Shown here in pieces: positions 36,269 through 44,814 of a stretch of 64,000 bases of DNA. Source of the DNA: Ignisphaera aggregans DSM 17230 (GTDB lineage Archaea > Thermoproteota > Thermoprotei_A > Sulfolobales > Ignisphaeraceae); NCBI GenBank assembly GCA_000145985.1, contig CP002098.1, positions 1,344,501 to 1,408,500 of the forward strand, given 5' to 3'. Under the pieces are notes generated by a model. That model was not told the DNA's origin and ran no database searches. It saw nothing but the letters and a program-made list of their open reading frames with translations. Position 1 is the stretch's first letter. Every line of letters starts with the position of its first letter. Both the position numbers and the translations under genes were made by a program.

Positions 36269-37224
36269 GGGCGTGGAACCTCTACTTTGCTCAAAATATC
36301 GTTAACTACACGTCTTCCTGTGTATCCTTCTGCAATGTATTCAGGCTTTATGAATATTCTATGTGGTAAAGCATAAATTGCAGCATTTTTGATATCATCA
36401 GGAATTAGATATTTTCTGTTATCTGCCAACGCAAATTCTTTTGATAAAGTAAAAAGATGTAGGGCTCCTCTTGGGGAAACACCTAATTTTGTTGCTGGAT
36501 GTTTATGAGTATATTCAATTATTCGTACTATATATTCTAATATGCTGTCATCAAAGTATACTTCATCTATTTCATTAGAGGAACTAATAATATCATCAGC
36601 ATTAATTATAGGTTTAAGATTCTCAAATTCTTTATTTATAGCTCTATCTCCTTTCTTTAGCAGTATAATAAGTGAATCCCTGTCAAGTTGCGTCATTTCT
36701 AGCTTTATAAAGAATCTATCGAGTTGTGCCTCTGGCAGAGGAAATACACCCTCCATTTCAATAGGGTTCTGTGTAGCAATAACTATAAATGGTCTTGGTA
36801 ATTTTATTGTCTCTCCCTCAATTGTTATTTGTCTCTCCTGCATAGCCTCTAAAAGAGCAGATTGAGTTCTCGGCGAAGCTCTATTAATCTCATCAACTAG
36901 AACTATATTAGCATAGATAGGACCTAATTTAATTTCAAAATCTCCTAGCTTTTGATTATATATTTTAGTACCAATAACATCAGCTGGTAATATATCTAAT
37001 GTACATTGAATTCTAGAAAAAGATAAATTAGTAAGTTTTGCTATAACCTTAGCTGTTAATGTTTTAGCTATACCAGGTACTCCTTCAATGAGTACATGTC
37101 CTTCGGCTATCATTGAAAGTAATAGAAGCATTACATGGGTTTCCCTAGAGACTAATATTTTTGAAGCTTCTTCAACAACTTTTGATACTATACTACCTAG
37201 TTTTGTTGTATACATAATTTTCAC
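36265..37224 (-). CDS. moxR: MoxR-type AAA+ ATPase
   Basis: AAA+ chaperone-like ATPase. Walker A is LIEGVPGIAKTLTAK near residue 45, Walker B IVLVDEINRASPRTQSALLEAMQERQI near 107, sensor 1 IVIATQNPIEMEGVFPLPEAQLDRF and a C-terminal lid with SPRGALHLF. All are characteristic of MoxR. It heads the moxR-DUF58 operon and is divergent, by 49 bp, from the 37274 gene, so one short region drives both arms. Confidence 0.95.
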   Translation of the reverse strand: MKIMYTTKLGSIVSKVVEEASKILVSRETHVMLLLLSMIAEGHVLIEGVPGIAKTLTAKVIAKLTNLSFSRIQCTLDILPADVIGTKIYNQKLGDFEIKLGPIYANIVLVDEINRASPRTQSALLEAMQERQITIEGETIKLPRPFIVIATQNPIEMEGVFPLPEAQLDRFFIKLEMTQLDRDSLIILLKKGDRAINKEFENLKPIINADDIISSSNEIDEVYFDDSILEYIVRIIEYTHKHPATKLGVSPRGALHLFTLSKEFALADNRKYLIPDDIKNAAIYALPHRIFIKPEYIAEGYTGRRVVNDILSKVEVPRP

Positions 37225-37273
37225 AACGATAAGTTAATAATTGTTTCAAACCTTATTATTTTTAGGCGGTTAA

Positions 37274-39010
37274 ATGAAAAACTTTAGTGTTATCATAGTT
37301 TTAATCTTAATGATTTTATTCCTATACCAAGTGGCTAATATACATATATATTCATTAGATAGACACAGCATAGATTTGGAAAATAAGGTTTTAAGCTATG
37401 TATCTGCCATAGATTCGCTATATATTTGGTTTTCTCAATTAAAAACTAATGAAAAACCTATCACACCAGAACAACTATATACAATTTTAAATAATAAGAC
37501 ATATATTTTGAATATAATAGAAAAAATATATGAAGATCCTATAATTGCTATTTTTACGGGTGGAGCTGTCATTAGAATTCTAAAGTTATATGGTATTGGA
37601 AGTCCATATATTGATGAAGAAGATATAATAAGGATAATAAAAACTATAGCATTAAATACAGCTGAATGCAACAGCCTTTTTAACAATAGCAAAGTATTAA
37701 CAAAATTTATTAATAACTTATTTGGCATCGATATAGCTAATTATTCTATTAATGATATAAGGGAATATTCAGAACTAGTATTAAAGCTAGGGATTGAGAG
37801 AGGTATTTCTCAAGAATTTCTATCAGAGATTACCATAAGATTACTTATTTTAGCTCAAGCATTAAAAAATGGATATATAAAGAGAGATACTTTAAACTTT
37901 ATTGTTAGTGATACGAGCTTCAGATACTCCATAATAACAGCGTTATTCATTAGTGATGTAATAGATAAAAATAATATAAAGATTATTAACAATAGCGATG
38001 ATAACAAACAGTTATATAAAATCGCTATGGAAATTCAGGATATAGATATAAGTAAACTATATAAAATAGTTGATCTTGCAATAGCACAACTCAAAAAATC
38101 TTCAAATGAGGTTATACATACATATCAATCCTTGGATATAGAAATACGTGATATTATTAATCAATTATTGGAAGGAGTCAATATAACAGACCAGAGTTTT
38201 AATATTATTGCTAATGAATCTATAGATATATCAAATATTTCATATGCTAACTCAACTCAAGATATATATAGTTTACAAGATTCAAGGAATTATATTGATA
38301 GAATGTCATCTCTAAGATACCCGATGTATTACTATTTTGAGTACTATGAAAATGATAATATTGGTATATCAGATGTTGATATTAACTTTAAGAACATATC
38401 CAGCTCTAAGGTAGATAAATTAAACCTTACTTCTAGTAAACAAATAGATCTATCTAGGCTTAAATCATTATCTATTCAAACAATAGTCAAACAGATTAAT
38501 AGCTATGATATTACTCTAAGAAGAACCTCAAATATTAATGTAGATAAGGAAAAATCAATTATTAGTTTAGTAAACTATAAGATAAGTTTACCCAATATCA
38601 GTACAAATTTAGTAATATCAATGATATTGTTATTAATACCATTATTGATAATATTAATTCACTTTAGGTTCTTCCTTAAAGGGAAACAAAGTAGCATTAA
38701 GACTATTTTTACTGAGCATAAATATGGTTCTACTATTCAAAATGAAGATCCATGGCTAAAAGCATTTATAGAATTTTGGAATACCATATATAAGATTTCT
38801 AAGATATTTAATATTAATATAGAGTTGAGCGACACTCACAGAGAAGTTCATCGTAAAATCTTGGATAAAATCAATGGTAAGAACCAATATATGGTGCTTA
38901 GTGAATTGATAAGATATTATGAGATTGCACGTTTCTCTCAATTTAGAGGAAATATAGATATAGATTTATTTAAATCAAGAATAGAGCTGTTAAAGAGATA
39001 TTTACTATAG
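37274..39010 (+). CDS. Membrane protein with DUF4129-like C-terminus
   Basis: 578 residues: an N-terminal signal-anchor (FSVIIVLILMILFLYQ), about 420 outside residues rich in Ile, Asn and Ser with helical segments, a transmembrane helix (LVISMILLLIPLLIILIHF) near residue 460, and a 95-residue cytosolic tail (THREVHRKILDKI, LSELIRYYEIARFS) resembling DUF4129. In MoxR/DUF58 modules elsewhere, such a protein sits beside a transglutaminase-like or DUF4350 protein. The large extracellular region is not recognised. Confidence 0.6.
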   Translation: MKNFSVIIVLILMILFLYQVANIHIYSLDRHSIDLENKVLSYVSAIDSLYIWFSQLKTNEKPITPEQLYTILNNKTYILNIIEKIYEDPIIAIFTGGAVIRILKLYGIGSPYIDEEDIIRIIKTIALNTAECNSLFNNSKVLTKFINNLFGIDIANYSINDIREYSELVLKLGIERGISQEFLSEITIRLLILAQALKNGYIKRDTLNFIVSDTSFRYSIITALFISDVIDKNNIKIINNSDDNKQLYKIAMEIQDIDISKLYKIVDLAIAQLKKSSNEVIHTYQSLDIEIRDIINQLLEGVNITDQSFNIIANESIDISNISYANSTQDIYSLQDSRNYIDRMSSLRYPMYYYFEYYENDNIGISDVDINFKNISSSKVDKLNLTSSKQIDLSRLKSLSIQTIVKQINSYDITLRRTSNINVDKEKSIISLVNYKISLPNISTNLVISMILLLIPLLIILIHFRFFLKGKQSSIKTIFTEHKYGSTIQNEDPWLKAFIEFWNTIYKISKIFNINIELSDTHREVHRKILDKINGKNQYMVLSELIRYYEIARFSQFRGNIDIDLFKSRIELLKRYLL

Positions 39011-39031
39011 TGTAAATATAGGTAGTTGGTT

Positions 39032-39550
39032 ATGTCGATAGATAGATTTACTTTAATATTAATAATATCATTAATATCATCCATATATACAATCTTACAA
39101 TATCTATTTATTTCGTCAAGTATAGACAAAATTATTAATTTAATTATATGGTGTATTGCTGTGGGTCTTGCTTATCTAACCTATCTTTTATATCTCTGTA
39201 GTAACTGTAGAGAGCTAAAAATAATTTTATTGCCAAGAATCTCAAATTTGCATAAGATACTGGAAAGATTTTTAGTATTCTCAATAGAGTTATTAACAAT
39301 AAGCTTTTTTGTTGAAAATATCTTTATAAAGATAATAGGTCGTAATTTTACTACTATAGCGATATCGTCATTGATGATAATCATTATATGGTTTCTTATG
39401 CAGAGACTATTATCTAGAAACATAAGGTTATTAATTGAGATAGTTCTAATTATAATAACCTATATATACACTCCTTCACTAACTCATGAAATGAAAGGCT
39501 TAGAAGAACAATTCAAGCTTATTGAGGTAATCTTTAATGCAATTGGATAA
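39032..39550 (+). CDS. Polytopic membrane protein of the MoxR module
   Basis: 172 residues with about five hydrophobic helices and one CSNC pair in the second loop. Unknown family. ATG 39032 has GGT eight bases upstream; TTG 39026 would leave no room for a ribosome binding site. It follows the DUF4129-like gene by 21 bp and overlaps the 54-codon gene by 14 bp. Confidence 0.6.
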   Translation: MSIDRFTLILIISLISSIYTILQYLFISSSIDKIINLIIWCIAVGLAYLTYLLYLCSNCRELKIILLPRISNLHKILERFLVFSIELLTISFFVENIFIKIIGRNFTTIAISSLMIIIIWFLMQRLLSRNIRLLIEIVLIIITYIYTPSLTHEMKGLEEQFKLIEVIFNAIG

Positions 39551-39701
39551 TAAAACTCGAAATCTATTAATGTATACTACACTTATACTGATATTTTTAT
39601 CTATAGCACTAGCAGTTCTTCAAAGATATATAGCATCAATAATATCAATATTATCAGCATTAGCATTGCTATCATTTATTAGTGAAGGTGAAGAAAAATA
39701 A
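39537..39701 (+). CDS. Small two-helix membrane protein (54 aa)
   Basis: ATG at 39537, TAA at 39699-39701. The product MQLDNKTRNLLMYTTLILIF continues with two hydrophobic helices separated by LQRYIAS and ends SEGEEK. Its start lies inside the end of the preceding gene and its stop is 23 bp before the next start. It fits tightly into the operon and is likely real despite its size. Confidence 0.6.
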   Translation: MQLDNKTRNLLMYTTLILIFLSIALAVLQRYIASIISILSALALLSFISEGEEK

Positions 39702-39724
39702 GAAGTAGGTATCTATTCATAATA

Positions 39725-40864
39725 TTGATTTTAATCATCCTTATTCTTCAAATATTTGAATACCAAGGCTATGATACATCATACTTTGGTGCATCGCCAC
39801 TAAATAGTGATTGGGATGGTACATCAGAACTCTTAAACATAATTTATCTTAACACATTTAATGTTAATATTGTAACAAATTGGATGGATATGATTGCACT
39901 TAAAAATATACTAAGTTGTAAAAATAAATTGCTTGTTGTAATTTCTCCTGAAAAATCCTATACCTATCTAGATATAATCACTATTAAATCTATATTCAAG
40001 GAGAATTTTAGTATTTTAATAGCTGATGAAGGGCCCTATAGTAATTTCATATTAGAAGCATTGAATATTCCTATAGCAATAGATAGTCTAAACTTTATAA
40101 ATATAAATAATAGTTATATTGTTAATGGAACCATATCTATAGATAATAGAGAATTTCAAATATGGTTTGCATATGCATCGCCCCTAAAGATATATAACTA
40201 TAATGTATGTAAACCCATTGCTTTCATCTCTAATTATATAGTTGGAGTAGAATGTAATATTGATAAAAATATTTCTGCTATAATATTTGGAGATGGCTCA
40301 ATATTCATAAATTCTGTATTACGTGAACGCTCTATCTATAATCCATATAGACAGATAGTAATAGAAATAATGAGAAAACTGTTATTGAATGAACATACTT
40401 GTGTATTTGTTGAGGCATCTAAGTATTGGTTAAGGTTAATGTCTATTGATGAACTATTAAAACAAAATGTCAGTAGTGATAAAATAATAGTTTCATTAGT
40501 ACGTCCTATTAGATATTTAGCTAGTTCTATTAAAAATTTAAATGACGTGTTTTTATTCCCATCTCATGGTACATCAATATTCATTTTTGTTATTATTTTT
40601 GCAATAATTATAGTTTTACTCAATCTCAACAAAATAAAAATGGAATATCGTAGTGGAGTAATAGAAAAAGAGACTATAATAAGACCTTCTATCTGGGAGA
40701 TAACTAAAAGAATTTGTAGATATATTAAAGACTGTCCTAGTGAATGTAAGGCTCAAAAATTGAGTATCACGAGTAGAAAAAGATGTTTGAATTATATTAA
40801 TAATATCAATAATTATGAGTTAGATAAAAAGATAAGTCTTCTTATCCAGTTAATCTTAGACTAA
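39725..40864 (+). CDS. DUF4350-like membrane protein; N-terminus uncertain
   Basis: 379 residues from TTG: an N-terminal transmembrane helix, an outside domain with GASPLNSDWDGTSELLN, KLLVVISPEKSYTYLD and SILIADEGP, which resembles DUF4350 (glutaminase-like fold without obvious catalytic residues). A second helix (IFIFVIIFAIIIVLLNL) near residue 290 and a Cys-containing cytosolic tail follow. The frame is open and basic-hydrophobic (KIRSRYLFII) back to 39692, so the true start may precede 39725. Last gene of the MoxR module. Confidence 0.6.
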   Translation: MILIILILQIFEYQGYDTSYFGASPLNSDWDGTSELLNIIYLNTFNVNIVTNWMDMIALKNILSCKNKLLVVISPEKSYTYLDIITIKSIFKENFSILIADEGPYSNFILEALNIPIAIDSLNFININNSYIVNGTISIDNREFQIWFAYASPLKIYNYNVCKPIAFISNYIVGVECNIDKNISAIIFGDGSIFINSVLRERSIYNPYRQIVIEIMRKLLLNEHTCVFVEASKYWLRLMSIDELLKQNVSSDKIIVSLVRPIRYLASSIKNLNDVFLFPSHGTSIFIFVIIFAIIIVLLNLNKIKMEYRSGVIEKETIIRPSIWEITKRICRYIKDCPSECKAQKLSITSRKRCLNYINNINNYELDKKISLLIQLILD

Positions 40865-40981
40865 CTTCTCTTTACAAGATTTATTAATAGATATGACTAA
40901 TGTTTTGATTTTAAATTCATCTAAAGTTTTATGGAAATACTTATTAGTGTTGCAACAAATAATATACATTGGGATCTATAG

Positions 40982-41386
40982 ATGAGCCAAGAACCAACCA
41001 AAGTAAAACGTGGTATATGGATAGAAGGAGATGTTATGTATGTGGCAGGAGAGGAGTTCATAGAAAAAGTAACAAGTGCTTTAGCCTCTTTAACTAGGTT
41101 AAGAATTCTTGGCCTTACATTTAAAGAAAATATGGGTGTTGAAGATCTTGCAAGTAGATTAAATCAAAGCAAAGCTAATATTAGTACTCATGTGAAGAGA
41201 TTAGAAGAAGCAAATATAGTTAGAGCTTCTTATATACCCGGTCATAGAGGAATAAAGAAGATAGCTAAACCTGTAGTTAAAGAGATAAGAATAATTCTAC
41301 ATACTCTTGCCGAGGAAGTAGAGGAGAGAATGAAGGAAGCTCCATTACCTCCTGAAGAACCTGTGGAAGAGGGGGAAGGAACATAG
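40982..41386 (+). CDS. ArsR-type winged-helix regulator
   Basis: 134-residue DNA-binding protein. Helix-turn-helix MGVEDLASRLNQSKANISTHVKRLEEANIV at residues 54-83 preceded by LASLTRLRILGLTF. A wing (YIPGHRGIKKIAKP) and an acidic C-terminal tail (EEPVEEGEGT) follow. No metal-binding cysteines are present. Target genes unknown; the acidic tail is common in archaeal regulators. Confidence 0.8.
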   Translation: MSQEPTKVKRGIWIEGDVMYVAGEEFIEKVTSALASLTRLRILGLTFKENMGVEDLASRLNQSKANISTHVKRLEEANIVRASYIPGHRGIKKIAKPVVKEIRIILHTLAEEVEERMKEAPLPPEEPVEEGEGT

Positions 41387-41443
41387 GTATATAATATAAT
41401 CATGTAATTGAACATAGATATAGGGTTAGATTTTGATATAGAG

Positions 41444-41629
41444 TCATTGACATGAGTAGCTATCTGGTAGTAGGGCTCTAAACAATTGTCCTGTTTTTGG
41501 ACTTACGAAAACTCCTATCTTTATTGTATTACCTCTATGGTTTTTTATTACATAGACTTTTTTTGGTGCAATACTTATTTCAAGATGTGTTGTAGGATCT
41601 TTAACCTTTACCTCAGTTGTGCACGTCAT
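41444..41629 (-). CDS. creN7: Cren7 chromatin protein
   Basis: Small DNA-binding protein that bends DNA and is conserved in Crenarchaeota. TEVKVKDPTTHLEISIAPKKVYVI, then NTIKIGVFVSPKTGQLFRALLPDSY, aligns along its whole length with known Cren7, including IKIG(V/L)F and the RALLPD end. ATG 41629 has GGTG six bases upstream and is preferred over GTG 41638. It has cysteines (residue 3 and the C-terminal SCQ), unlike the Sulfolobus proteins I recall. Confidence 0.85.
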   Translation of the reverse strand: MTCTTEVKVKDPTTHLEISIAPKKVYVIKNHRGNTIKIGVFVSPKTGQLFRALLPDSYSCQ

Positions 41630-41766
41630 AAGGTTCACCTATAGTATCAACATTATCTGGAGTATATGATGGTGCAGGCTAATAAGCATTGTTCGGGGCG
41701 TGATAAGAAAGTAAAACTATTAAATTGATTTTACAATTTTTTACTGTAGAGGTAAGTGTGATAAGT

Positions 41767-42348
41767 ATGAGCGAACGTATTAGATCTTTTATAGCGATAG
41801 AAATTGAGGAACAAGGGGTTTTAGCAAAAATAATCAGGATAAAGAATTCTATATCAGATCTTGGTTTAGATATTAAACCTGTTGAGGATGAGAATATTCA
41901 TATTACAATAAGATTTCTAGGAGAGATAACTCTTACCACACTTAATGAAATTAAGAATATTTTAAACAATGTAACAAAAATAGTTAAACCATTTACAATA
42001 GGTGTAAAGGGTATTGGAGCATTTCCAAATGCATTACGACCTCGTGTAATATGGGTTGGCATTAGTGAAGGTTTTGATAATCTTGTTGCAATAAGGAAGT
42101 ATGTAGATAATGAAATAATGAGACTAAAGTTAATCGATGTTCATAGAGATGAACATGAGTTCTCACCACATATAACAATTGCAAGAGTAAAAAGCTTAAG
42201 AAATATCAATAAATTCATAGAGTTTTATCAGTCATATAAAGATTTTGAATTTGGTGTATCACCTGTATCCAAGATTAAATTAAAGCAAAGTACCTTAACC
42301 CCAAGAGGACCTATATATAAGGATATTCATGTAGTAAATTTAATGTGA
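41767..42348 (+). CDS. thpR: RNA 2',3'-cyclic phosphodiesterase ThpR (2'-5' RNA ligase family)
   Basis: Two-histidine phosphoesterase acting on RNA ends. The two HxTx motifs are IHITIRFLGEI near residue 47 and HITIARVK near 137. The start MSERIRSFIAIEI at 41767 is the family norm. GTG 41758 is an alternative, while TTG 41725 adds unrelated residues. It is followed 7 bp later by the CCA-adding enzyme, so two tRNA/RNA-end enzymes share an operon. Confidence 0.9.
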   Translation: MSERIRSFIAIEIEEQGVLAKIIRIKNSISDLGLDIKPVEDENIHITIRFLGEITLTTLNEIKNILNNVTKIVKPFTIGVKGIGAFPNALRPRVIWVGISEGFDNLVAIRKYVDNEIMRLKLIDVHRDEHEFSPHITIARVKSLRNINKFIEFYQSYKDFEFGVSPVSKIKLKQSTLTPRGPIYKDIHVVNLM

Positions 42349-42355
42349 TATTGAC

Positions 42356-43780
42356 ATGGATATAGATAAGATAATTAATGATATAATATCTGAAATACTC
42401 AAGTATATAAAACCGACAAAGGAGGAATACGAAAAGCTGTTAGGGATATATGAGTTTGTAAGAGATAGGATTGCAAAATGTATCGAAGGACATTTTGCTG
42501 AGATAACATTGCAAGGTTCTGTAGCAAAGGATACATTTATTAGGGGGGAATCGGATATCGACATCTTTGTTTTATTTAATCCTACTAAATATGAAGATAA
42601 ATGGTTTGAAGAGAACTTTCTTCCCAAAATTGTGAATTGTTTTAAGGAATTCAAGAGCATTATTCAGTATGCTGCTCATCCATATATCACACTATATGTG
42701 GATGGTGTTGAGGTGAATATAGTACCTGCATATAAAGTTTCTTCTCCTCAGCAAATAAAAAGTGCTGTTGACAGAACACCTTTTCATACTAGCTATATAA
42801 ATTCAAAACTTTCAGAGAGACAAAAGGATGAGGTTAGGGTATTTAAGTATCTCTTAAAGTCTTGGAACATATATGGCGCTGAAATTGAAACTAGGGGGTT
42901 CTCAGGCTATCTTACAGAGCTATTAATAGTAGCATATGGATCACTATCTGAACTCCTTAAGGCGGCAACTACATGGATTCCCTTTAAAACATGTATTGAT
43001 ATTGAAAAGTATTATCCTAGTACAAGGGACTGTTTAAGAAAATTTAGAAGGAGTGTGTTCATAGTTGTTGATCCTGTGGATAAGGAGAGAAATGTAGCAG
43101 CAGCTGTATCACTAAAAAGTTTCTCAATATTTAAGCTCCTTGCTAGTGCTTTCTTAAGAAAACCAACAATAGAATTATTCTCATCAGCTCCGAGAGAGAC
43201 TTTAGATACCCAAGAATTAGTTAATTTAGTAAATAAGAGATCTGAGGATATCAACAGTTGTATACTCGGTATAGAATATGAGGTGTTGAATAAAGTACCT
43301 GATATAGTTTGGGGTCAATTAAGACGTGCTGAAAGAGTTTTACGAAATGTTCTCAAATCTTATGGAGAAAAATACATCTATATAGATACTTGGTTAAGTA
43401 AAGATTTGCAAAAGGCTATAATATTTATTGAGATCCTAGGCTGTAAAAACAAATACCACCTTCATATTGGGCCACCAGCTTATGAAACTATAAATGCATT
43501 GAATTTTATTATAAAGAATAGCGATGCTATAGTAGGACCTTGGATAGAAGAGAATGGTAGACTTTATTGCTTAAGGAGAAAACGTTATGACTATGCTACT
43601 ATTATTAGGAATGCATTAGAAAATATCAATTTAACGGCCTTAAAGATGACTAAGATTATTAGTGATGATGAATTAGATTTATTACCTCTAAATGACAATG
43701 AGTTTAGAGTCTGGTTTACAGAATTTTTAATGCGAAAAAAGATTTCAAAGCTTGGAAAGATACCTATCTTGAAACTTTAA
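42356..43780 (+). CDS. cca: Archaeal CCA-adding enzyme (tRNA nucleotidyltransferase, class I)
   Basis: Adds CCA to tRNA 3' ends. Nucleotidyltransferase motif LQGSVAKDTFIRGESDIDIFVLF with GS and DxD near residues 50-70, third Asp/Glu in VDGVEVNIVPAYK, RTPFHTSYI, and FSGYLTELLIVAYGS, then a C-terminal tRNA-binding region. 474 aa is normal. It is relevant here because tRNA-Pro, 0.5 kb away, lacks an encoded CCA. Confidence 0.95.
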   Translation: MDIDKIINDIISEILKYIKPTKEEYEKLLGIYEFVRDRIAKCIEGHFAEITLQGSVAKDTFIRGESDIDIFVLFNPTKYEDKWFEENFLPKIVNCFKEFKSIIQYAAHPYITLYVDGVEVNIVPAYKVSSPQQIKSAVDRTPFHTSYINSKLSERQKDEVRVFKYLLKSWNIYGAEIETRGFSGYLTELLIVAYGSLSELLKAATTWIPFKTCIDIEKYYPSTRDCLRKFRRSVFIVVDPVDKERNVAAAVSLKSFSIFKLLASAFLRKPTIELFSSAPRETLDTQELVNLVNKRSEDINSCILGIEYEVLNKVPDIVWGQLRRAERVLRNVLKSYGEKYIYIDTWLSKDLQKAIIFIEILGCKNKYHLHIGPPAYETINALNFIIKNSDAIVGPWIEENGRLYCLRRKRYDYATIIRNALENINLTALKMTKIISDDELDLLPLNDNEFRVWFTEFLMRKKISKLGKIPILKL

Positions 43781-43955
43781 TTATCACTCTAGAGATATCA
43801 ACACTTGGTTCTATCGGTTTTTTGCAATTGGGACAAACATTTCCCACTTTTACAATAAGTTCTGAGGGTGAAGGCACTCCATAATAGTCTTGACCAGCTC
43901 TCATAAATACATAGATTGTATGATCACATTTGCTACACTTATATATTATAGGCAT
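43764..43955 (-). CDS. Small zinc-ribbon protein overlapping cca
   Basis: 63 residues with YKCSKCDHTIYVF and NVCPNCKKPIEP, a four-cysteine zinc ribbon. Role unknown, and the ribbon may bind RNA, DNA or protein. The last 17 bp overlap the end of cca on the other strand. An ATG start is used and no other partner is nearby. Confidence 0.7.
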   Translation of the reverse strand: MPIIYKCSKCDHTIYVFMRAGQDYYGVPSPSELIVKVGNVCPNCKKPIEPSVDISRVIIKVSR

Positions 43956-44254
43956 AAAGGACTCCTAACAGAAAGTATTAATGTCTTAGATAAATATTTC
44001 CTAACATTGATAGTATTTTACATTACTATTTAAAAATAAATTATTTTAGTTAAAAGTGAACATTTTCAATAAATTATCTAATAATGATAATAGTATTACC
44101 TGTATTACCCTTTTTAAGTAACTTTATTATTGATATTCTATTAAAATTATTAAGATATCAATAACACTCATGATCTATGAGTCATTTAATTTTTCTGAAT
44201 ATATGATTTGTGATGATAATGATTTTTATCAAATAATGAGTGAAATTGAAATAG
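43956..44254. other. AT-rich gap before tRNA-Pro
   Basis: No gene seen. It contains a perfect short hairpin ACTCAT-GATCT-ATGAGT (44166-44182) followed by a T-rich stretch on the plus strand, possibly a terminator, and otherwise low-complexity AT sequence. Confidence 0.4.
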
Positions 44255-44345
<91 letters not shown>

Positions 44346-44370
44346 TATAATATTTCTATATTAAAATTAG

Positions 44371-44380
44371 ATTTATAAAG
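44371..44380 (-). promoter_or_regulatory. TATA box of tRNA-Pro
   Basis: CTTTATAAAT on the reverse strand, 26-35 bases before the tRNA 5' end. Confidence 0.6.
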
Positions 44381-44442
44381 TATTAAAGGTTTTCATGATT
44401 CCTTAATATATCATAATATAATGTATTTTTGTTGTAATCCAT

Positions 44443-44709
44443 CTAGAGTTTTACTATCTTTACATCCTTAGCCGAACTACATTTTTCTAGTTCTCGTTTC
44501 CATAGTAATGATGGAGTCCATATAATCCACGATGGAACTTTTTTTACGAATTCATATGCTTCTTCCCAGCTTTCAAGACCTAGTTCTTCGGCTAATTTTT
44601 CAAGACTCATATCAGTTTTAGCATATACATTTAAGATCTTTACAACCTTATCATCAATTTCTATCTCTTTCTCACCTACTTTTACTATATATTTATAACA
44701 TATGCTCAT
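44443..44709 (-). CDS. Small hypothetical protein
   Basis: 88 residues, charged, with VEELGLESWEEAY-like helical content (MSLEKLAEELGLESWEEAYEF) and a tryptophan-rich WIIWTPSLLWKRE segment. No motif recognised. Reads in the same direction as mcm, 105 bp downstream of it. Confidence 0.55.
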   Translation of the reverse strand: MSICYKYIVKVGEKEIEIDDKVVKILNVYAKTDMSLEKLAEELGLESWEEAYEFVKKVPSWIIWTPSLLWKRELEKCSSAKDVKIVKL

Positions 44710-44814
44710 CTATCTTCACTTCCAAATAATGTGCTTTGGATTCTATATAGTTTAAATAGGTTAGGGCTAGGTATAAAAGTTTTATATTGATCTACAATGA
44801 ACATAATATGATCA

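Noticed and set aside
41640-41724. GC-richer stretch before thpR with ATGATGG
   Set aside because: No matching D box and no stable hairpin found; probably a promoter and leader only.
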